Program-made: the position numbers and the translations under genes | The notes under the pieces: generated by a model | What the model was told of the DNA's origin: nothing | What the model saw: the letters and a program-made list of their open reading frames with translations, nothing else | Databases searched by the model: none | DNA from: Rhizobium sp. ZPR4 | Lineage (GTDB): Bacteria > Pseudomonadota > Alphaproteobacteria > Rhizobiales > Rhizobiaceae | Length of the DNA stretch: 64,000 nucleotides | Direction of reading: 5' to 3' | Assembly: GCF_040215725.1 (NCBI RefSeq) | Contig: NZ_CP157967.1 | Coordinates: 310,001-374,000 of the forward strand | Shown here: piece by piece, positions 55,466-64,000 of the stretch | How the letters are laid out: each line of letters begins with the position of its first letter | Position numbering within the stretch: the first letter of the stretch is position 1

Positions 55466-56518
55466 ATGCGTTACAACCAACTCGGCAATACCGGTCTGTT
55501 CGTGTCAGAGCTTTGCCTGGGCACGATGACCTTCGGTGAGGCCAATCCCGGCAACAGCCTCTGGGGTTCGATCGCCGACGTCGATCAGGCATTGGCAGAC
55601 AAGATCGTCGAAGGCTCGCTGGCCGCCGGCGTCAACTTCATCGACACCGCCGATGTGTATTCCTTCGGCAACTCCGAAAAGCTGCTCGGTCAGGCCCTGA
55701 AAAACCTCGAGGTTCCCCGCAAGGACGTCGTCATCGCCACCAAGGTCTACGGCGTCATGGGCGACAAGCCGAACGACCGCGGCGCTTCGCGCGGCCACAT
55801 CATGGACTCGGTGCAGGCAAGCCTTGACCGTCTGCAGACCGATCACATCGATCTCTATCAGATCCATGCCACGGATACGGTGACCCCGATCGATGAGACG
55901 TTGCGGGCGTTGGACGATCTCGTTTCGCGTGGCCTGGTCCGCTATGTCGGCGTATCCAACTGGCAGGCCTGGCGCATCGCTAAGGCGCTCGGCATTTCCG
56001 AACGCCGCGGTTTTGCCCGCTTCGAGACGGTGCAGGCCTATTATTCCATCGCCGGCCGCGATCTGGAGCGCGAGATCGTGCCGCTGATGTCGGAAGAAAA
56101 GCTTGGGCTGATGGTCTGGTCGCCGCTGGCGGGTGGTCTGCTTTCGGGCAAATATGGTCCGGGTGCTCCCGGCAATGGCGAGGGACGACGTGCGAGCTTC
56201 GATTTTCCGCCCGTTGACAAGGACCGCGCCTGGGCCTGCGTCGCCGCCATGCGCGAAGTGGCGGAGAAGCATGGCTCCAGCGTCGCCACGGTGGCGCTTG
56301 CCTGGATATTGGCGAAGCCCTTTGTCACCAGCATCATCATCGGTGCCAAGCGTCTCGATCAGCTCGATCAGAATCTGGCCGCCGTCAAGCTGAAGCTCGA
56401 TGCCGGCGATATCGCAAAGCTCGACGAAGTCAGCGCGCTTGCGCCCGAATATCCCGGCTGGATGCTTGCACGCCAGGGCGCCCAGCGCGTGCCGCAGCCG
56501 TTCGAGCCGAAGGCTTGA
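55466..56518 (+). CDS. Aldo/keto reductase
   Basis: A 350-residue AKR of the larger type. NTGLFVSELCLGTMTFGE opens the barrel. The catalytic tetrad is DTADVYSFGNSE (Asp, Tyr near residues 60-65), VIATKVYG (Lys near 94) and IDLYQIHATD (His near 130). The NADPH region is SIIIGAKRLDQLDQNL. The motif style fits the voltage-gated-channel beta/YajO group. It reduces carbonyls of unknown identity. Confidence 0.9.
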   Translation: MRYNQLGNTGLFVSELCLGTMTFGEANPGNSLWGSIADVDQALADKIVEGSLAAGVNFIDTADVYSFGNSEKLLGQALKNLEVPRKDVVIATKVYGVMGDKPNDRGASRGHIMDSVQASLDRLQTDHIDLYQIHATDTVTPIDETLRALDDLVSRGLVRYVGVSNWQAWRIAKALGISERRGFARFETVQAYYSIAGRDLEREIVPLMSEEKLGLMVWSPLAGGLLSGKYGPGAPGNGEGRRASFDFPPVDKDRAWACVAAMREVAEKHGSSVATVALAWILAKPFVTSIIIGAKRLDQLDQNLAAVKLKLDAGDIAKLDEVSALAPEYPGWMLARQGAQRVPQPFEPKA

Positions 56519-56566
56519 TATCTTGCAGAGGCCGGGCCGCTGCCATCCGCTGCGGCCCGGCTGGTA

Positions 56567-57595
56567 TCAAAGCTCGATGACGATCTTGCCGAAGGGGCCG
56601 CGATCGAGATGATCGAAGGCGGCCGGTACCTCCCCGAGCGCATAGCGATGATCGATGACGGGCTTCAGGCCGATGCTGTCGACCGCACGCACGAAGTCTT
56701 CGAGCGAGCGGCGATGGCCGACGCCGATGCCCTGCACGGTGGGGGACTTCAGCAGCAACGGTGCCGCTGGACCGGAGATGTCAAAACCCTCAAGGACGCC
56801 GATGACGGAAATCCGGCCGTGAGGCGCCACCGCCTTCAGCGATTGGCCGAAGTTCGGCCCGCCGGCGATTTCGATGATATGGTCGACGCCCTGATCGTTG
56901 GTGAGGCGATAGACTTCTTCCACCCAATCGCTTTTGTTTCGGTCGATCCCGTGGTGGGCGCCGAGAGCCTTTGCCCGTGCGAGCTTCTCCGGCCCCGATG
57001 AGGTCACGAAGACCTCGGCGCCCTGAGCGGCGGCGATCTGCAGGCCGAACAGCGCCACGCCGCCGGTTCCCTGCACCAGCACACTGTCGCCGGGCTTGAT
57101 CTTGCCGCGTTCCACCAGCGCGAACCATGCCGTCAGGCCAGCGCAGGGCAAAGTGCTTGCCTCGGCATAATCGAGGCTCTGAGGCGCCGAGACGAGCCAG
57201 CCTTCCGGCATGGCGATATATTCCGAGAGCACGCCGGGATAGAAGCCGCCGAGCGTCTTGTAGGGAGGTGTGCGGGCATCGCCGAGCGGCTTGCCGTCGA
57301 TCCAGCCGGGATGGAAGGTGGAAATGACCCGATCGCCCACGGCAAATCTGGTCACGTCGTCTCCCACCGCTTCGATCACGCCTGCCATATCGGACGCCGG
57401 CACGAAGGGAAATTGCAGCGGCAGGCCCATGCCGGTCTCGCGCACGAGCTTGTCGCGGTAGTTCAGCGAAACGGCTTTGACCCGCACAAGCACTTCGCCG
57501 CGCGCGGGCTTAGGTACCGCCGTCTCCGTGAGGTTCAAGGGAGCGCCGATGGCGACCGTATCGAGAGTCCAGCGCTTCATGGTCTTGGTCATCAT
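56567..57595 (-). CDS. Zinc-independent medium-chain alcohol dehydrogenase/quinone reductase
   Basis: A 342-residue MDR-superfamily oxidoreductase. SLNYRDKLVRETG near residue 45 replaces the catalytic zinc-binding Cys of classic alcohol dehydrogenases, so it is closer to NADPH:quinone reductases. The Rossmann motif is VLVQGTGGVALFGLQIA near 170. The first ATG of an ATGATG pair (57595) with CAGGAG upstream is used; the longer in-frame start at 57697 would run through the LysR operator. It is divergent from a LysR gene, its likely regulator. Confidence 0.88.
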   Translation of the reverse strand: MMTKTMKRWTLDTVAIGAPLNLTETAVPKPARGEVLVRVKAVSLNYRDKLVRETGMGLPLQFPFVPASDMAGVIEAVGDDVTRFAVGDRVISTFHPGWIDGKPLGDARTPPYKTLGGFYPGVLSEYIAMPEGWLVSAPQSLDYAEASTLPCAGLTAWFALVERGKIKPGDSVLVQGTGGVALFGLQIAAAQGAEVFVTSSGPEKLARAKALGAHHGIDRNKSDWVEEVYRLTNDQGVDHIIEIAGGPNFGQSLKAVAPHGRISVIGVLEGFDISGPAAPLLLKSPTVQGIGVGHRRSLEDFVRAVDSIGLKPVIDHRYALGEVPAAFDHLDRGPFGKIVIEL

Positions 57596-57614
57596 GATCT
57601 CCTGAGAGGAATTG

Positions 57615-57702
57615 GAAGCAATGGACGGAGCATATCGTTGCTTTTCATTCGCCAGTGGCGATATTATTTCTGCTAACTGGTTCCTTTTAGGAAGCAATCG
57701 TT
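57615..57702. promoter_or_regulatory. Candidate LysR sites between MDR and LysR genes
   Basis: GAAGCAAT recurs at 57615-57622 and as GAAGCAATCGTT at 57691-57702, with an opposed TTGCTTTTC at 57638-57646. Three related half-sites in a 107-base divergent gap suggest a LysR operator covering both promoters. Confidence 0.35.
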
Positions 57703-58602
57703 ATGAATGACATGCTCAACGGCATTCCGGAATTCGTGGAAGCAGTCGAGGCCGGCGGCTTTTCGGCAGCGGCGGCGCGCATGAACCTGTCTCGCTCGGC
57801 GATCGGCAAAACCATCGCCAAATTGGAGCGGCGGCTGAATGTGCGCCTGTTTCACCGCACCACCCGCATGCAGAGCCTGACGGATGAGGGCCAAGCCTTT
57901 TACGAGCGCTGCCGGCGGGCGCTGGACGAGATACAATCCGGCGAGGCCATGCTGGAATCGGGCAAGCGCGAGGTCACCGGACGCCTGCGCATCTCCATGC
58001 CGGTTCTCTTCGGTCGCCGCTGCCTTACGCCGCTGCTGCTGGAATTGGCCCGCATGCACCCGAAGCTCGAACTGGATCTCTCCTTCAGCGATCGTGTGGT
58101 CGACCTTTTTGACGAGGGATTCGATCTTGCCATTCGCAACGGCGTGCTGCGAGACGAGGCCGGACTTGCCGCGCGCAAGATCGCCTTCCATCACATGACG
58201 CTATGCGCTTCGCCAGCCTATCTGGCTGCAAGAGGGATGCCGCAGACCGTTGCCGATCTCGCCGACCATGATCTCGTCGTCTATGCGAGATCGGGCGAGG
58301 CGAAGAGATGGACCTTCCTGCAGGATGACGGCGCGGCCCTCGACTATTTTCCGCAAACGCGGTTGCGGTTCGATGATCTGGAGGTCATTGCGGATGCCGC
58401 CGCCGCCGGAATGGGCATTACCTGGCTACCCTGCTGGCTGGTACGGAACTATGTACACGTGGGCAAACTCATGCCGGTGCTCAATGTCTCCAGCCGGCCC
58501 GTCAACGTCTATGCCGTCTGGCCGCAGGTGCCGCAGCTTTCGCTGAAGATGCGCGTGATCATCGACCTGCTTGCCGCGCGCCTGCCCGGAATCATGGACT
58601 GA
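57703..58602 (+). CDS. LysR family transcriptional regulator
   Basis: A 299-residue LysR protein. NGIPEFVEAVEAGGFSAAAA starts the helix-turn-helix and KLERRLNVRLFHRTTRMQSLTDEG ends it; the rest is the effector domain. It is divergent from the MDR oxidoreductase gene and probably controls it. The ATG at 57703 has AGGA nine bases upstream, inside one of the candidate operator repeats. It is convergent with the YciI gene. Confidence 0.9.
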   Translation: MNDMLNGIPEFVEAVEAGGFSAAAARMNLSRSAIGKTIAKLERRLNVRLFHRTTRMQSLTDEGQAFYERCRRALDEIQSGEAMLESGKREVTGRLRISMPVLFGRRCLTPLLLELARMHPKLELDLSFSDRVVDLFDEGFDLAIRNGVLRDEAGLAARKIAFHHMTLCASPAYLAARGMPQTVADLADHDLVVYARSGEAKRWTFLQDDGAALDYFPQTRLRFDDLEVIADAAAAGMGITWLPCWLVRNYVHVGKLMPVLNVSSRPVNVYAVWPQVPQLSLKMRVIIDLLAARLPGIMD

Positions 58603-58621
58603 GCGCGTGACGGTGCTTCGG

Positions 58622-58918
58622 CTAGAGGAGGGTGCCCTCGGCAAATACCTGGTTCCATCTGAAGACCCGCACGGACTGGCGCAGGCCCGCCGACCAGAAT
58701 GGGTCTTCCTTCACCAGCCGATCAACGTCGGCGGCGTTCTCCGCTTCGACGAGCCATAGGCCGCCGGCAAAAGCATCACCCTCCCGGCTGAGCGGTCCGG
58801 CCGTTCGGATGGACACGGCATTCGCCTCCAGAAAGGCGAAGTGGCGCGGCAGATATTCCTTGCGGATCGCGGCGGCGTTTTGCTGATCGTCCTCGAACAG
58901 AACTGCGAACAGGGTCAT
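58622..58918 (-). CDS. YciI-family protein
   Basis: A 98-residue dimeric ferredoxin-like protein (YCII domain): MTLFAVLFEDD, RKEYLPRHFAFLEAN, RTAGPLSREGDAFAGGLWLVEAEN and DPFWSAGLRQSVRVFRWN. The His in PRHFAF is the conserved putative active-site residue. Of the ATGs at 58924 and 58918 I prefer 58918, because AAGGAG directly abuts the first and is well spaced from the second. It is divergent from another LysR gene. Confidence 0.85.
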   Translation of the reverse strand: MTLFAVLFEDDQQNAAAIRKEYLPRHFAFLEANAVSIRTAGPLSREGDAFAGGLWLVEAENAADVDRLVKEDPFWSAGLRQSVRVFRWNQVFAEGTLL

Positions 58919-59002
58919 TGTCATCTCCTTGCTGGATATTCCCAGTCTAAAGCTGCAATAATGCCGATGCACGCGGTAAGTTTGCCGTCAGGAGCTGCAA
59001 AA

Positions 59003-59887
59003 TTGCAGGATATCGATTGGAACGATCTGCGTCACGTTCTGGCGCTTGCGCGGGGTGGGTCCTTTGCTGCAGCGGGCAGGGCGCTCGGGACGGATGCGAC
59101 AACGGTCGGGCGCCGCCTGCGCATCCTGGAGATCCGCCTCGGCACGATACTGTTCTCGCGCGATAAAGGCGGCGCCCTGTCGCCGACGCCGACGGGCGAG
59201 ATCGCTGTGGCGAAGGCCGAGACGATCGAGGCCGAAATCATGGCGCTGTCGGGTGCGTTGGATGCGGCAGATCCGATGGCACTCGGTAAGGTACGGCTTA
59301 CCGCGGCGCCATCCTTCATCAGTCGGCTGTTGATCCCCTCGCTGCCCAGCCTGCTGGCTCAGCATTCCGGCCTGCAATTGGAACTCATCGGCGATTCCAG
59401 AAATTTCAACCTGACCAGGCGCGAGGCGGACATGGCGCTGCGCCTTGCCAGACCCGCCGATCTGGCCAATGGAAGGGTCGTCGCCAGGCGGATAGCGACG
59501 CTGGACTATGCCGTCTACGTTGCCGTTGGGCAGGAAAGGCAGGCGGAGGATTTACCCTGGATCGTCTATGAGGAGGCCATGGCGCATCTGCCGCACGCGG
59601 GCTGGATTGCCGCGCAGGCGGAAAAGTCAGGCCGTTCCAGCCCGCTTGCCGTCAACGACGCCGAAGCTTTGCTTCAGGCTGCCGCTGCGGGACTAGGACG
59701 CGCACTCTTGCCGAATATCCTGGCGGGAAATGCCGGCGGTCTTTGTCGCGTCGATAGCAGCGACAGTAATCCGCCGCAGCGGGAAATATGGCTGCTCATC
59801 CATGCCGAGCTTCGTCAGCTTGTTCGCATCCGTACAGTTTCCGATTGGCTGGATGGCGTATTCCGTCGTCCGCTTCCCGGACAGTAA
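59003..59887 (+). CDS. LysR family transcriptional regulator (TTG start)
   Basis: A 294-residue LysR protein beginning (M)QDIDWNDLRHVLALARGGSF. The start is a TTG at 59003: AGGAG at 58990-58994 sits eight bases upstream and the family N-terminus fits. In-frame ATGs further upstream give a 14-residue leader with no better ribosome site. GTDATTVGRRLRILEIRLG is the recognition helix. It is divergent from the YciI gene and is its likely regulator. Confidence 0.85.
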   Translation: MQDIDWNDLRHVLALARGGSFAAAGRALGTDATTVGRRLRILEIRLGTILFSRDKGGALSPTPTGEIAVAKAETIEAEIMALSGALDAADPMALGKVRLTAAPSFISRLLIPSLPSLLAQHSGLQLELIGDSRNFNLTRREADMALRLARPADLANGRVVARRIATLDYAVYVAVGQERQAEDLPWIVYEEAMAHLPHAGWIAAQAEKSGRSSPLAVNDAEALLQAAAAGLGRALLPNILAGNAGGLCRVDSSDSNPPQREIWLLIHAELRQLVRIRTVSDWLDGVFRRPLPGQ

Positions 59888-59925
59888 AGAGGCGGCACGG
59901 ATGCCGCCTCCCGTGATGAGTTGAC

Positions 59926-60294
59926 TTATTTGCCGTGCTTCTTCAGCCAGGCGTTCATTTCCTTGATCTCGGCTTCCTGCGCGGTGATGACGCCTTGCGC
60001 CAGTTTGCGCAGTTCGGGATCTTTTCCGTATTTCAGTTCGATCTTCGCCATGTCGATCGCGCCTTGATGATGCGGGATCATGCCGCGGACAAAATCGGCA
60101 TCGGCGTCGCCGCTGTAGTGGATCATCATGTCCTTGTGCATCTTGCCCATGGCATCGTTGTAAGCCTTGCTGGAGGCGCCCTGGTCGCCCATCGGCTTGC
60201 TCATATCCATGCCCTGCATGTCGTCGGCAAGGGCAGGAAGGGCGATGGCAAAGGCGAATGCGCCGGCGAGGATCAGCGATTTAGACGTAGACAT
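59926..60294 (-). CDS. DUF305-domain periplasmic protein, Met-rich
   Basis: A 122-residue secreted protein (signal ends near ALA, residue 23). The mature part is DUF305 (ferritin-like four-helix bundle): [49 protein letters not shown] and [13 protein letters not shown]. Paired Met, His and the MIPHHQ motif are typical and tied to copper handling in many bacteria. GGAGAG precedes the ATG at 60294. A Met/His/Cys-rich gene lies 75 bases upstream on the same strand. Confidence 0.88.
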   Translation of the reverse strand: MSTSKSLILAGAFAFAIALPALADDMQGMDMSKPMGDQGASSKAYNDAMGKMHKDMMIHYSGDADADFVRGMIPHHQGAIDMAKIELKYGKDPELRKLAQGVITAQEAEIKEMNAWLKKHGK

Positions 60295-60368
60295 AGGTAT
60301 TCTCTCCGTTTCTGGACGGTATGTGATTTTGAGCGGACAGCCGCTCGTTGAATGAAAGCAGATGATCG

Positions 60369-60746
60369 TCAGGCGAAACGGGGAGGGGGCGGCGTCGGCT
60401 GCGGCCGAGAGTCGGCAAGACGCTGGCCGGGCGCGGGTGCCGGATAGGAGACGGCATGCTTGCCGCCTTCCGCCACAAGAGCCGGCGTCAAGGCAAGGCA
60501 GGCGGCGCAGGATGCAACATGCGTCATGCCGCCGGCGCAAGGGTTCTCCGGCTTCTTTTCCTGATGCTGTGCCATGTCACCATCGCCCGTCATGCCAGGC
60601 ATACCGGCCATGCCTTCATGCATGCTCACGCTTGATACGACAGGCATTGCAGATCCGGAATCGCAGATGGGACAGTTCGCCAGCGCCGGCATGGCACCAT
60701 AGAACAGCCAGGCAACTACCATCGTCAGGATCGCAAAGAAGCGCAT
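60369..60746 (-). CDS. Small exported Met/His/Cys-rich protein
   Basis: A 125-residue protein not matched to a known family. [23 protein letters not shown] is a signal peptide or anchor. The rest has CPIC near residue 25, [21 protein letters not shown] (a Met/His metal-binding style stretch), [14 protein letters not shown] near 70-84, and a Pro-rich tail. These features suit copper or another soft metal. It directly precedes the DUF305 gene and probably forms an operon with it. Starts at 60746 or the longer 60794 are possible. Confidence 0.65.
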   Translation of the reverse strand: MRFFAILTMVVAWLFYGAMPALANCPICDSGSAMPVVSSVSMHEGMAGMPGMTGDGDMAQHQEKKPENPCAGGMTHVASCAACLALTPALVAEGGKHAVSYPAPAPGQRLADSRPQPTPPPPRFA

Positions 60747-60815
60747 GAACACGAACCTAGCCACGCCGACCGCGAAGGCAAGCGCAAATTGCATCGTCTG
60801 GACACTGAAAGCCGA

Positions 60816-61343
60816 TCAAGGCAGCAGTTTGACTTCTCTCAAGATTTCGACGGGCGGGAAGCTTACGCAATCCACCGCATCGAAAGTGAGCGTAAATTGG
60901 GCGGGCGTTGCCGCCGCCCATGTCAGAGCCTGTTCTGCCGCGCTTGCAGGGATCTTCATCGCAATGGTGCAATGCGGCTGCCAGCGATCCGGGCGGGAGT
61001 GCTCGTGGCAAAGCGCAGGATCGATCTCGTCGTGAATGGCCCGGTGTATCTGCCTCAGAACACGATCGTCTGAAGGACGTGCCCAAAGCACCAGCATCTC
61101 GTTCGGAAAATGGTCGATCCCCGAAAACTCGATCGATAGTGGCGGTAAGTTTGCGAAGGTCTTTTGAGCGGCGGCGACAAGCGAGGAAACAGCGACGTTC
61201 TCGTAGACAGCAAACGTCAGGTGCGGCGGATAGTTCAGCGCCTGCATCGACGGGGTGGTTTCGAACCTGCTTGCCTCCCGCCAGAGATCCAGAACCGGCG
61301 CGGCGGTATCATCCGTGCATTTCAAAACGATCGCGCGTGGCAT
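60816..61343 (-). CDS. 2H phosphoesterase (2'-5' RNA ligase family)
   Basis: A 175-residue protein with the two HxT/S motifs of 2H phosphoesterases: PPHLTFAVYEN near residue 41 and QPHCTIAMKI near 125. Such proteins open 2',3'-cyclic phosphates or ligate 2'-5' ends of RNA, or hydrolyse cyclic nucleotides. The ATG at 61343 follows AAGGTGA. Its natural RNA or nucleotide substrate is unknown. Confidence 0.83.
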   Translation of the reverse strand: MPRAIVLKCTDDTAAPVLDLWREASRFETTPSMQALNYPPHLTFAVYENVAVSSLVAAAQKTFANLPPLSIEFSGIDHFPNEMLVLWARPSDDRVLRQIHRAIHDEIDPALCHEHSRPDRWQPHCTIAMKIPASAAEQALTWAAATPAQFTLTFDAVDCVSFPPVEILREVKLLP

Positions 61344-61467
61344 GGTATCTATGTCACCTTGTCTGGTTTTGTCCGTTTTGTCGGCCGACAACATACAACA
61401 ATCCTTGCCGCATTCAGCCCAATCCGCTAGTTAACCGCGACTGTTACCATACCGGATTACCCTAGAG

Positions 61468-62982
61468 ATGAGCGACAAACAAAAGAAACCGCAGAAGCTC
61501 AAGGCCCGCCTGCCGCGTGGCTTTGTCGATCGTTCGGCCACCGACATTCGCGCCGTCAACGAGATGACCTCCAAGATACGGGCAGTCTACGAGCATTATG
61601 GTTTCGATCCTATCGAAACGCCGCTGTTCGAATATACCGATGCGCTCGGCAAGTTCCTGCCCGATAGCGACCGGCCGAACGAGGGCGTGTTCTCGCTTCA
61701 GGATGACGACGAGCAGTGGATGTCGCTGCGCTACGATCTGACGGCGCCGCTTGCCCGTCATGTCGCCGAGAATTTCAACGAGATCCAGCTTCCTTACCGC
61801 ACCTATCGCGCCGGCTATGTGTTCCGCAACGAAAAGCCAGGCCCGGGCCGCTTCCGCCAGTTTATGCAGTTCGATGCCGATACCGTCGGCGCGCCGGGCG
61901 TGCAGGCGGATGCCGAGATGTGCATGATGATGGCCGACACGCTGGAGGCGCTGGGTATCAAGCGCGGTGACTATGTTGTGCGCATCAACAACCGCAAGGT
62001 TCTCGACGGCGTGCTGGAAGCCATTGGCCTCGGCGGTGATGACAAGGCCGCCCAGCGACTGAATGTGCTGCGTGCCATCGACAAGCTCGACAAGTTCGGC
62101 CCCGAAGGCGTGGCGCTGCTGCTTGGTCCCGGCCGCAAGGATGAATCCGGCGACTTCACCAAGGGCGCCGGCCTAAACAGCGATCAGACCGAGAAGGTGC
62201 TCTTCTTCGTCGGCATCAAGGACTATGCCGAAAGTGCGGCTCAGCTTGCCGAGCTCGTCGCCGGCACGTCCAATGGCGGCGAAGGTGTCGAAGAGCTGAA
62301 TTTCATCGGCAGCCTCGTCACTAGCGCCGGCTATCAATCGGATCGTATCAAGATCGATCCGTCCGTCGTGCGCGGCCTCGAATATTATACCGGTCCGGTC
62401 TACGAGGCCGAGCTTACCTTCGACGTCACCAACGAGAAGGGCGAAAAGGTCGTCTTCGGTTCGGTCGGCGGCGGCGGTCGTTATGATGGGCTCGTCTCGC
62501 GCTTCATGGGTCAGCCGGTGCCGGCCACCGGCTTCTCCATCGGCGTCTCGCGTCTGATGACGGCGCTGAAGAATCTCGGCAAGCTTGGCATGGACGAGGT
62601 GATCGAGCCAGTGCTCGTCACCGTCATGGATGGCGATGTTGAGGCCATGGGGCGTTACCAGCGCTTCACGCAGCAGCTTCGCGCTGCCGGCATCCGCGCC
62701 GAAATGTTCCAGGGCAACTGGAAGAAGTTCGGCAACCAGCTGAAATATGCTGACCGCCGTGGCTGCCCGATCGCCATCATCCAGGGCGGCGATGAGCGTG
62801 CCCAGGGTGTCGTCCAGCTCAAGGATCTGATCGAGGGCAAGCGCCTCTCCGGCGAGATCGAGGACAATGCCAGCTGGCGCGAAGCCCGCGTGGCGCAGGA
62901 AACCGTGCCGGAAGCCGAGCTGATCGAGAAGGTCAAGGCGATGCTCGCGGCACAGGCGGAAGACCGGAAGAGGGTGGGCTGA
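61468..62982 (+). CDS. hisS: Histidyl-tRNA synthetase
   Basis: A 504-residue class II synthetase that charges tRNA-His. Motif 2 is seen as [32 protein letters not shown] near residue 110-142, histidine-specific residues in [15 protein letters not shown] near 308, and motif 3 in [15 protein letters not shown] near 335. The Lys-rich start [21 protein letters not shown] is the usual one. Its TGA overlaps the hisZ ATG by one base, the standard rhizobial hisS-hisZ(-hisG) operon. Confidence 0.95.
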   Translation: MSDKQKKPQKLKARLPRGFVDRSATDIRAVNEMTSKIRAVYEHYGFDPIETPLFEYTDALGKFLPDSDRPNEGVFSLQDDDEQWMSLRYDLTAPLARHVAENFNEIQLPYRTYRAGYVFRNEKPGPGRFRQFMQFDADTVGAPGVQADAEMCMMMADTLEALGIKRGDYVVRINNRKVLDGVLEAIGLGGDDKAAQRLNVLRAIDKLDKFGPEGVALLLGPGRKDESGDFTKGAGLNSDQTEKVLFFVGIKDYAESAAQLAELVAGTSNGGEGVEELNFIGSLVTSAGYQSDRIKIDPSVVRGLEYYTGPVYEAELTFDVTNEKGEKVVFGSVGGGGRYDGLVSRFMGQPVPATGFSIGVSRLMTALKNLGKLGMDEVIEPVLVTVMDGDVEAMGRYQRFTQQLRAAGIRAEMFQGNWKKFGNQLKYADRRGCPIAIIQGGDERAQGVVQLKDLIEGKRLSGEIEDNASWREARVAQETVPEAELIEKVKAMLAAQAEDRKRVG

Positions 62983-64000
62983 TGCCCCTGATCAATCTTC
63001 CGGATTTTGCCGGCGATCTGCTGGATGAGTTTGCCGGTCGCCGGACGGAGAGGGTGGACACACCCATCATCCAGCCGGCCGAACCCTTTCTCGATATGGC
63101 CGGCGAGGATCTTCGCCGGCGCATCTTCATGACCGAAAGCGAGACCGGCGCCAGCCTTTGCCTGCGTCCGGAATTCACCATTCCGGTCTGCCTGCGCCAT
63201 ATCGAAACAGCCACCGGCACGCCGAAGCGCTATTCCTATCTCGGCGAGATCTTTCGTCAGCGCCGCGAAGGCGGCCATGAATTCTATCAGGCCGGTATCG
63301 AGGATCTGGGTGATCGTGATACGGCCAGTGCCGATGCTCGCGCCATCGGCGATGCCATCGGTATCCTGAACCGGCTCGTTCCAGGCAAGCCGCTCTCGGT
63401 GACGCTGGGTGATCAGGCCGTGTTCGAGGCCGTGGTGCAGGCGCTCGGGCTGCCGTCCGGCTGGCAGAAGCGGCTGATCCACGCCTTTGGCAACATGATG
63501 CAGCTCGAAACCCTGCTGGCGCATCTTGCAAGTCCGCAGCCCGTCACCGGGCTCGATGCGCATGTGCTGGATTTCCTCTCTCGCGGCGACGAGCAGGGGC
63601 TGGTCAGGCATATCGACGCCACCATGCAGGCAACCGGCTATTCCACCAATGCCAGCCGCTCGCCGCAGGAGATCGCCCGCCGCCTTCGCGAGAAGCTGGT
63701 GCTGTCGGAAACACGGCTCGACGATGCTGCCTTTCGCGTGCTGGAAGAGTTTCTGTCTCTGAGCGTGCCGCTGGCGGATGCTTCCGCGGCGCTGGCCGGT
63801 TTTGCCGATGCAGCAGGCTTGAAGCTTGGCGCGGCTCTGAAGAATTTCGAGGCGCGTGTCGCGGCATTGGCCGATGCCGGTGTCGATGTCTCGAAGATCG
63901 ACTATCGCGCTGCCTTCGGCCGTCCTCTCGACTACTATACCGGCCTTGTCTTTGAAGTGATGGTGGCAGGATCGAGCGCGGTGCTTGCCGGTGGCGGCCG
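62982..64000 (+). CDS. hisZ: ATP phosphoribosyltransferase regulatory subunit HisZ (partial, runs off the window)
   Basis: The first 339 codons of HisZ, open to the window end. It is a HisRS-like paralogue lacking tRNA-charging use; with HisG it forms the allosteric enzyme of the first histidine-biosynthesis step. [21 protein letters not shown] opens the protein, LCLRPEFTIPVCLRHIE and YSYLGEIFRQRREGGHEFYQAGIE match the synthetase fold, and FGRPLDYYTGLVFEV appears near residue 310. The TGATG junction with hisS couples translation. The 3' end and hisG lie outside. Confidence 0.92.
   Translation, partial: MPLINLPDFAGDLLDEFAGRRTERVDTPIIQPAEPFLDMAGEDLRRRIFMTESETGASLCLRPEFTIPVCLRHIETATGTPKRYSYLGEIFRQRREGGHEFYQAGIEDLGDRDTASADARAIGDAIGILNRLVPGKPLSVTLGDQAVFEAVVQALGLPSGWQKRLIHAFGNMMQLETLLAHLASPQPVTGLDAHVLDFLSRGDEQGLVRHIDATMQATGYSTNASRSPQEIARRLREKLVLSETRLDDAAFRVLEEFLSLSVPLADASAALAGFADAAGLKLGAALKNFEARVAALADAGVDVSKIDYRAAFGRPLDYYTGLVFEVMVAGSSAVLAGGG

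Overview
The window is high-GC chromosomal DNA of an alphaproteobacterium, almost certainly Rhizobium or a close relative in the Rhizobiaceae. The strongest markers are RirA (the rhizobial iron regulator), the plant/proteobacterial-type glutamate-cysteine ligase, a LsrB/VtlR-like LysR regulator beside a DUF1127 gene, the hisS-hisZ pair, a dppABCDF operon, and two families of rhizobial-type intergenic palindromic repeats. No rRNA, tRNA, CRISPR array, prophage or intact insertion sequence was found. Function calls rest on recognised motifs and family resemblance; no database search was run. || Layout. 0-6 kb: a LysR gene divergent from mmsA (methylmalonate-semialdehyde dehydrogenase), a VOC protein, a DUF898/YjgN membrane protein overlapping an M48 peptidase, then rirA with a TGA-N9-TCA iron-responsive box. 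6-12.5 kb: dppABCDF peptide importer and gluconokinase. 12.5-22 kb: a DadA-like amino acid oxidoreductase, a translationally coupled type III polyketide synthase/ICMT-family methyltransferase pair, a secreted TPR protein, an ECF sigma/anti-sigma pair, a Ppx/GppA phosphatase with a long basic tail overlapping rlmE, and a DHA2 MFS exporter. 22-27 kb: an MBL-fold hydrolase, a foreign-looking patch (unusual plsY, NIPSNAP gene, transposase remnant), guaB, and a membrane gene bracketed by two inverted repeat copies. 27-34 kb: MAPEG, two dienelactone hydrolase-family proteins, TetR, LysR/DUF1127, ABC-F, aldo/keto reductase. 34-41.7 kb: a secreted alpha/beta hydrolase, DUF937 protein, gshA, LysE exporter, rsmE, Pit phosphate transporter, NUDIX. 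41.9-50.3 kb: a GcvA-like LysR, an S-adenosylhomocysteinase-like gene that appears cut by an in-frame TAG, a macro-domain protein with its own LysR, glcDEF and a DUF6881 protein. 50.3-64 kb: an outer-membrane beta-barrel, two tandem L,D-transpeptidases, tag, a small periplasmic protein, HAD, aldo/keto reductase, three regulator/enzyme pairs, a probable periplasmic copper-related pair (Met/His/Cys-rich protein and DUF305), a 2H phosphoesterase, hisS and a hisZ gene that runs off the window. || Working together. Several blocks are ordinary metabolism: peptide uptake (dpp), valine/propionate catabolism (mmsA), glycolate oxidation (glcDEF), glutathione synthesis (gshA), GTP synthesis (guaB) and histidine charging/synthesis (hisS-hisZ). 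Six LysR regulators, mostly divergent from a catabolic or redox gene, show the usual rhizobial regulator/target layout. The cell-envelope block at 50-53 kb puts a beta-barrel whose mature end may start with Ala-Glu beside two L,D-transpeptidases, which fits the alphaproteobacterial scheme of covalently tethering outer-membrane barrels to peptidoglycan. The least ordinary items are the amber-interrupted SAH hydrolase-like gene, the repeat-bracketed membrane gene whose start codon lies in the repeat, the cyanobacterial-looking plsY patch, and the DUF898-M48 pair.
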